Source: FEN-1219 sp963810755 (GTDB taxonomy: Bacteria > Pseudomonadota > Gammaproteobacteria > Steroidobacterales > Rariloculaceae). Taken from it: DNA of 64,000 nt. Where the stretch lies: NCBI GenBank assembly GCA_963810755.1, contig CAWEOP010000006.1:372001-436000 (forward strand), read 5' to 3'. Of the stretch, positions 62,853-64,000 are shown piece by piece. The stretch's first letter is position 1. The number at the start of each line of letters is the position of its first letter. Position numbers and translations under genes: made by a program. The notes beneath the pieces were generated by a model. That model did no database searches, was not told the DNA's origin, and saw only the letters and a list, made by a program, of their open reading frames with translations.

Positions 62853-64000
62853 ATGTCTCTCGTGCTTACGCTCCTCACGATTCAGATTTCGCTCGGCGCG
62901 TTCGACAACCTCTGGCATCACGAGATCACCGAGCACCTACCGGCGAAACGCGCTGCGCGAGCCGAGGTCGCGACGCACGCCGTTCGCGAGCTGTGCTACG
63001 CGGTCTTGTTCGGCGCGCTCGCGTGGTGGTCGTGGCACGGCGCGTGGAGCTACGCGCTCGCGGGCGTGCTGCTAGCGGAGATCGCCGCCACGCTGACCGA
63101 CTTTGTGATAGAGGACTCGACTCGGCGGCTGCCGCGCTTCGAGCGTGTGCTGCACACCGTGCTCGCGATCAACTTCGGCGCGCTGCTGCTCGCGTTCGCG
63201 CCGACGCTGATCGACTGGGCGCGGCAGCCGACGGCTATCCTGCCGAGCCCGCACGGCGCCTGGTCGTGGCTTCTCACGGCGTGCAGCGCGGGCGTGCTCG
63301 CGTGGTCCGTGCGTAACGCGCTCGCGGCCGTGCGTCACTTCCGGCCCGCCGCGTGGCAGCGGCGCGCGCTGACGCCTGCCGTAAAGCCGGGCGCGAAGCG
63401 CGTGCTCATCAGCGGCGCGACCGGTTTCATCGGCAGGCATCTCGCGTACGCGCTTATCGAGCGCGGCGACGAAGTGATCGTGCTCACGCGCAGCCGCGAG
63501 AAGGCCGAGGACCTGTTCGGCCCGCACGCCGAGATCGTCACGAGCCTTGGCGCCATCGATCGTGGAGCGCGGATCGACGCGATCGTCAACCTCGCGGGAG
63601 CGCCGCTCGCGGCCCGTCCGTGGACGGAACGCCGCAAGCGCATGCTGCTCGGGAGCCGGCTGGCCGTGACCGAAGCGCTCGTCGCGCTGGCTGGACGGCT
63701 CGCGACACCGCCGCGCACGTGGATCAACGCCTCTGCAGTCGGCTACTACGGCGTGCGCAACGACGACGTTCCGTTGCACGAGAAAACGGCGCCGCAGGCG
63801 ATTTTCCAATCGGAGTTGTGCCGGCGTTGGGAGGCGGCGGCGAGGCGCGCCTCCGATTTCGGCGTGAAGGTCGCGTTGCTGCGCATCGGCGTCGTCCTCG
63901 GCCGCGACGGCGGCGCGCTGCCGGCGCTGGCTCGTCCGGCGCGACTCGGAGTCACCGCGATCATGGGAAGCGGCAAGCAATGGGTTTCGTGGATCCATAT
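62853..64000 (+). CDS. TIGR01777-type epimerase with membrane domain (partial)
   Basis: The reading frame from ATG 62853 is open to the window end, so the 3' end is missing. About 175 residues form a membrane domain with four helices (LTLLTIQISLGAFDNLWHHE, ELCYAVLFGALAWWSW). A C-terminal Rossmann-fold SDR then begins VLISGATGFIGRHLAYALIE (GxxGxxG) and has VNLAGAPLAARPW and INASAVGYYG, as in TIGR01777 NAD-dependent epimerases. The SDR fused to a membrane part is an uncommon arrangement. It forms an operon with DUF4166. Confidence 0.85.
   Translation, partial: MSLVLTLLTIQISLGAFDNLWHHEITEHLPAKRAARAEVATHAVRELCYAVLFGALAWWSWHGAWSYALAGVLLAEIAATLTDFVIEDSTRRLPRFERVLHTVLAINFGALLLAFAPTLIDWARQPTAILPSPHGAWSWLLTACSAGVLAWSVRNALAAVRHFRPAAWQRRALTPAVKPGAKRVLISGATGFIGRHLAYALIERGDEVIVLTRSREKAEDLFGPHAEIVTSLGAIDRGARIDAIVNLAGAPLAARPWTERRKRMLLGSRLAVTEALVALAGRLATPPRTWINASAVGYYGVRNDDVPLHEKTAPQAIFQSELCRRWEAAARRASDFGVKVALLRIGVVLGRDGGALPALARPARLGVTAIMGSGKQWVSWIH

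Noticed and set aside
1..64000. tRNA, rRNA, integrase, transposase or phage genes
   Set aside because: None recognised by reading both strands; the base composition is even and the gene content chromosomal.

Overview
The window is a GC-rich, gene-dense chromosomal segment from a Gram-negative bacterium. A BipA/TypA GTPase, a TonB-dependent receptor, a DegP-type protease, an MtgA transglycosylase, ECF sigma/anti-sigma pairs and many DUF families (DUF6152, DUF6491, DUF4331, DUF2339/DUF3999, DUF4382, DUF4166) together suggest a Gammaproteobacterium, perhaps near Steroidobacterales/Nevskiales. That placement is inference from gene content only. I see no rRNA, tRNA, CRISPR array, phage, transposase or integrase.

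Layout. 0.3-6.6 kb: siderophore-type receptor, di-heme cytochrome c lipoprotein, and on the minus strand a PQQ dehydrogenase and a gluzincin-like protease; the last three are frameshifted as sequenced. 6.6-11.6 kb (minus): PAP2 phosphatase, isoaspartyl peptidase, MetE-like methyltransferase, HupE-like membrane protein and parvulin isomerase. 11.7-16.4 kb: DegP divergent from a DUF6491 protein plus a two-component system; this block is flanked by two intergenic, terminator-ended, structured minus-strand elements that expose CUCCCCCCA loops (candidate small RNAs). 16.4-25.2 kb (mostly minus): LysR regulator, acetyltransferase, deoxyinosine glycosylase, mtgA, DUF3999/DUF2339 pair, alpha/beta hydrolase. 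25.3-28.7 kb: HTH regulator, then an ABC efflux ATPase and periplasmic adaptor divergent from a GntR/YtrA-type regulator around a palindromic operator; no permease gene is present.

28.8-38.4 kb: VanY-type peptidase, an exported MDR-type oxidoreductase, methyltransferase, Omp85-like barrel, glutathione transferase, TPR/barrel protein, a repeat protein next to an ECF sigma/anti-sigma pair, DUF4382 lipoprotein and an EF-hand-like membrane protein. 38.5-45.1 kb: typA, a second MetE-like gene, a secreted protein and a CadC-like TPR regulator. 45.1-53.5 kb: a cell-envelope block in which two related DUF6152 modules flank a HupE / TPR / collagen-like lipoprotein / DUF4331 run and a divergent sigma/anti-sigma pair. 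53.6-61.4 kb: TetR regulator, exported cyclophilin, di-heme oxidoreductase, and a catabolic run of mmsA, FAH-family hydrolase, NTF2-like protein and pirin. 61.4-64 kb: a GbsR/MarR-type regulator and a DUF4166 + epimerase operon sharing one operator sequence; the epimerase is cut by the window end.

All eleven frameshifts I could place have the same sign, one extra base, and they cluster at 3-6 kb and 26.8-27.8 kb with one at 47.3 kb. This looks more like insertion-type sequence error than biological decay, so I annotate these genes as CDS with corrected extents.
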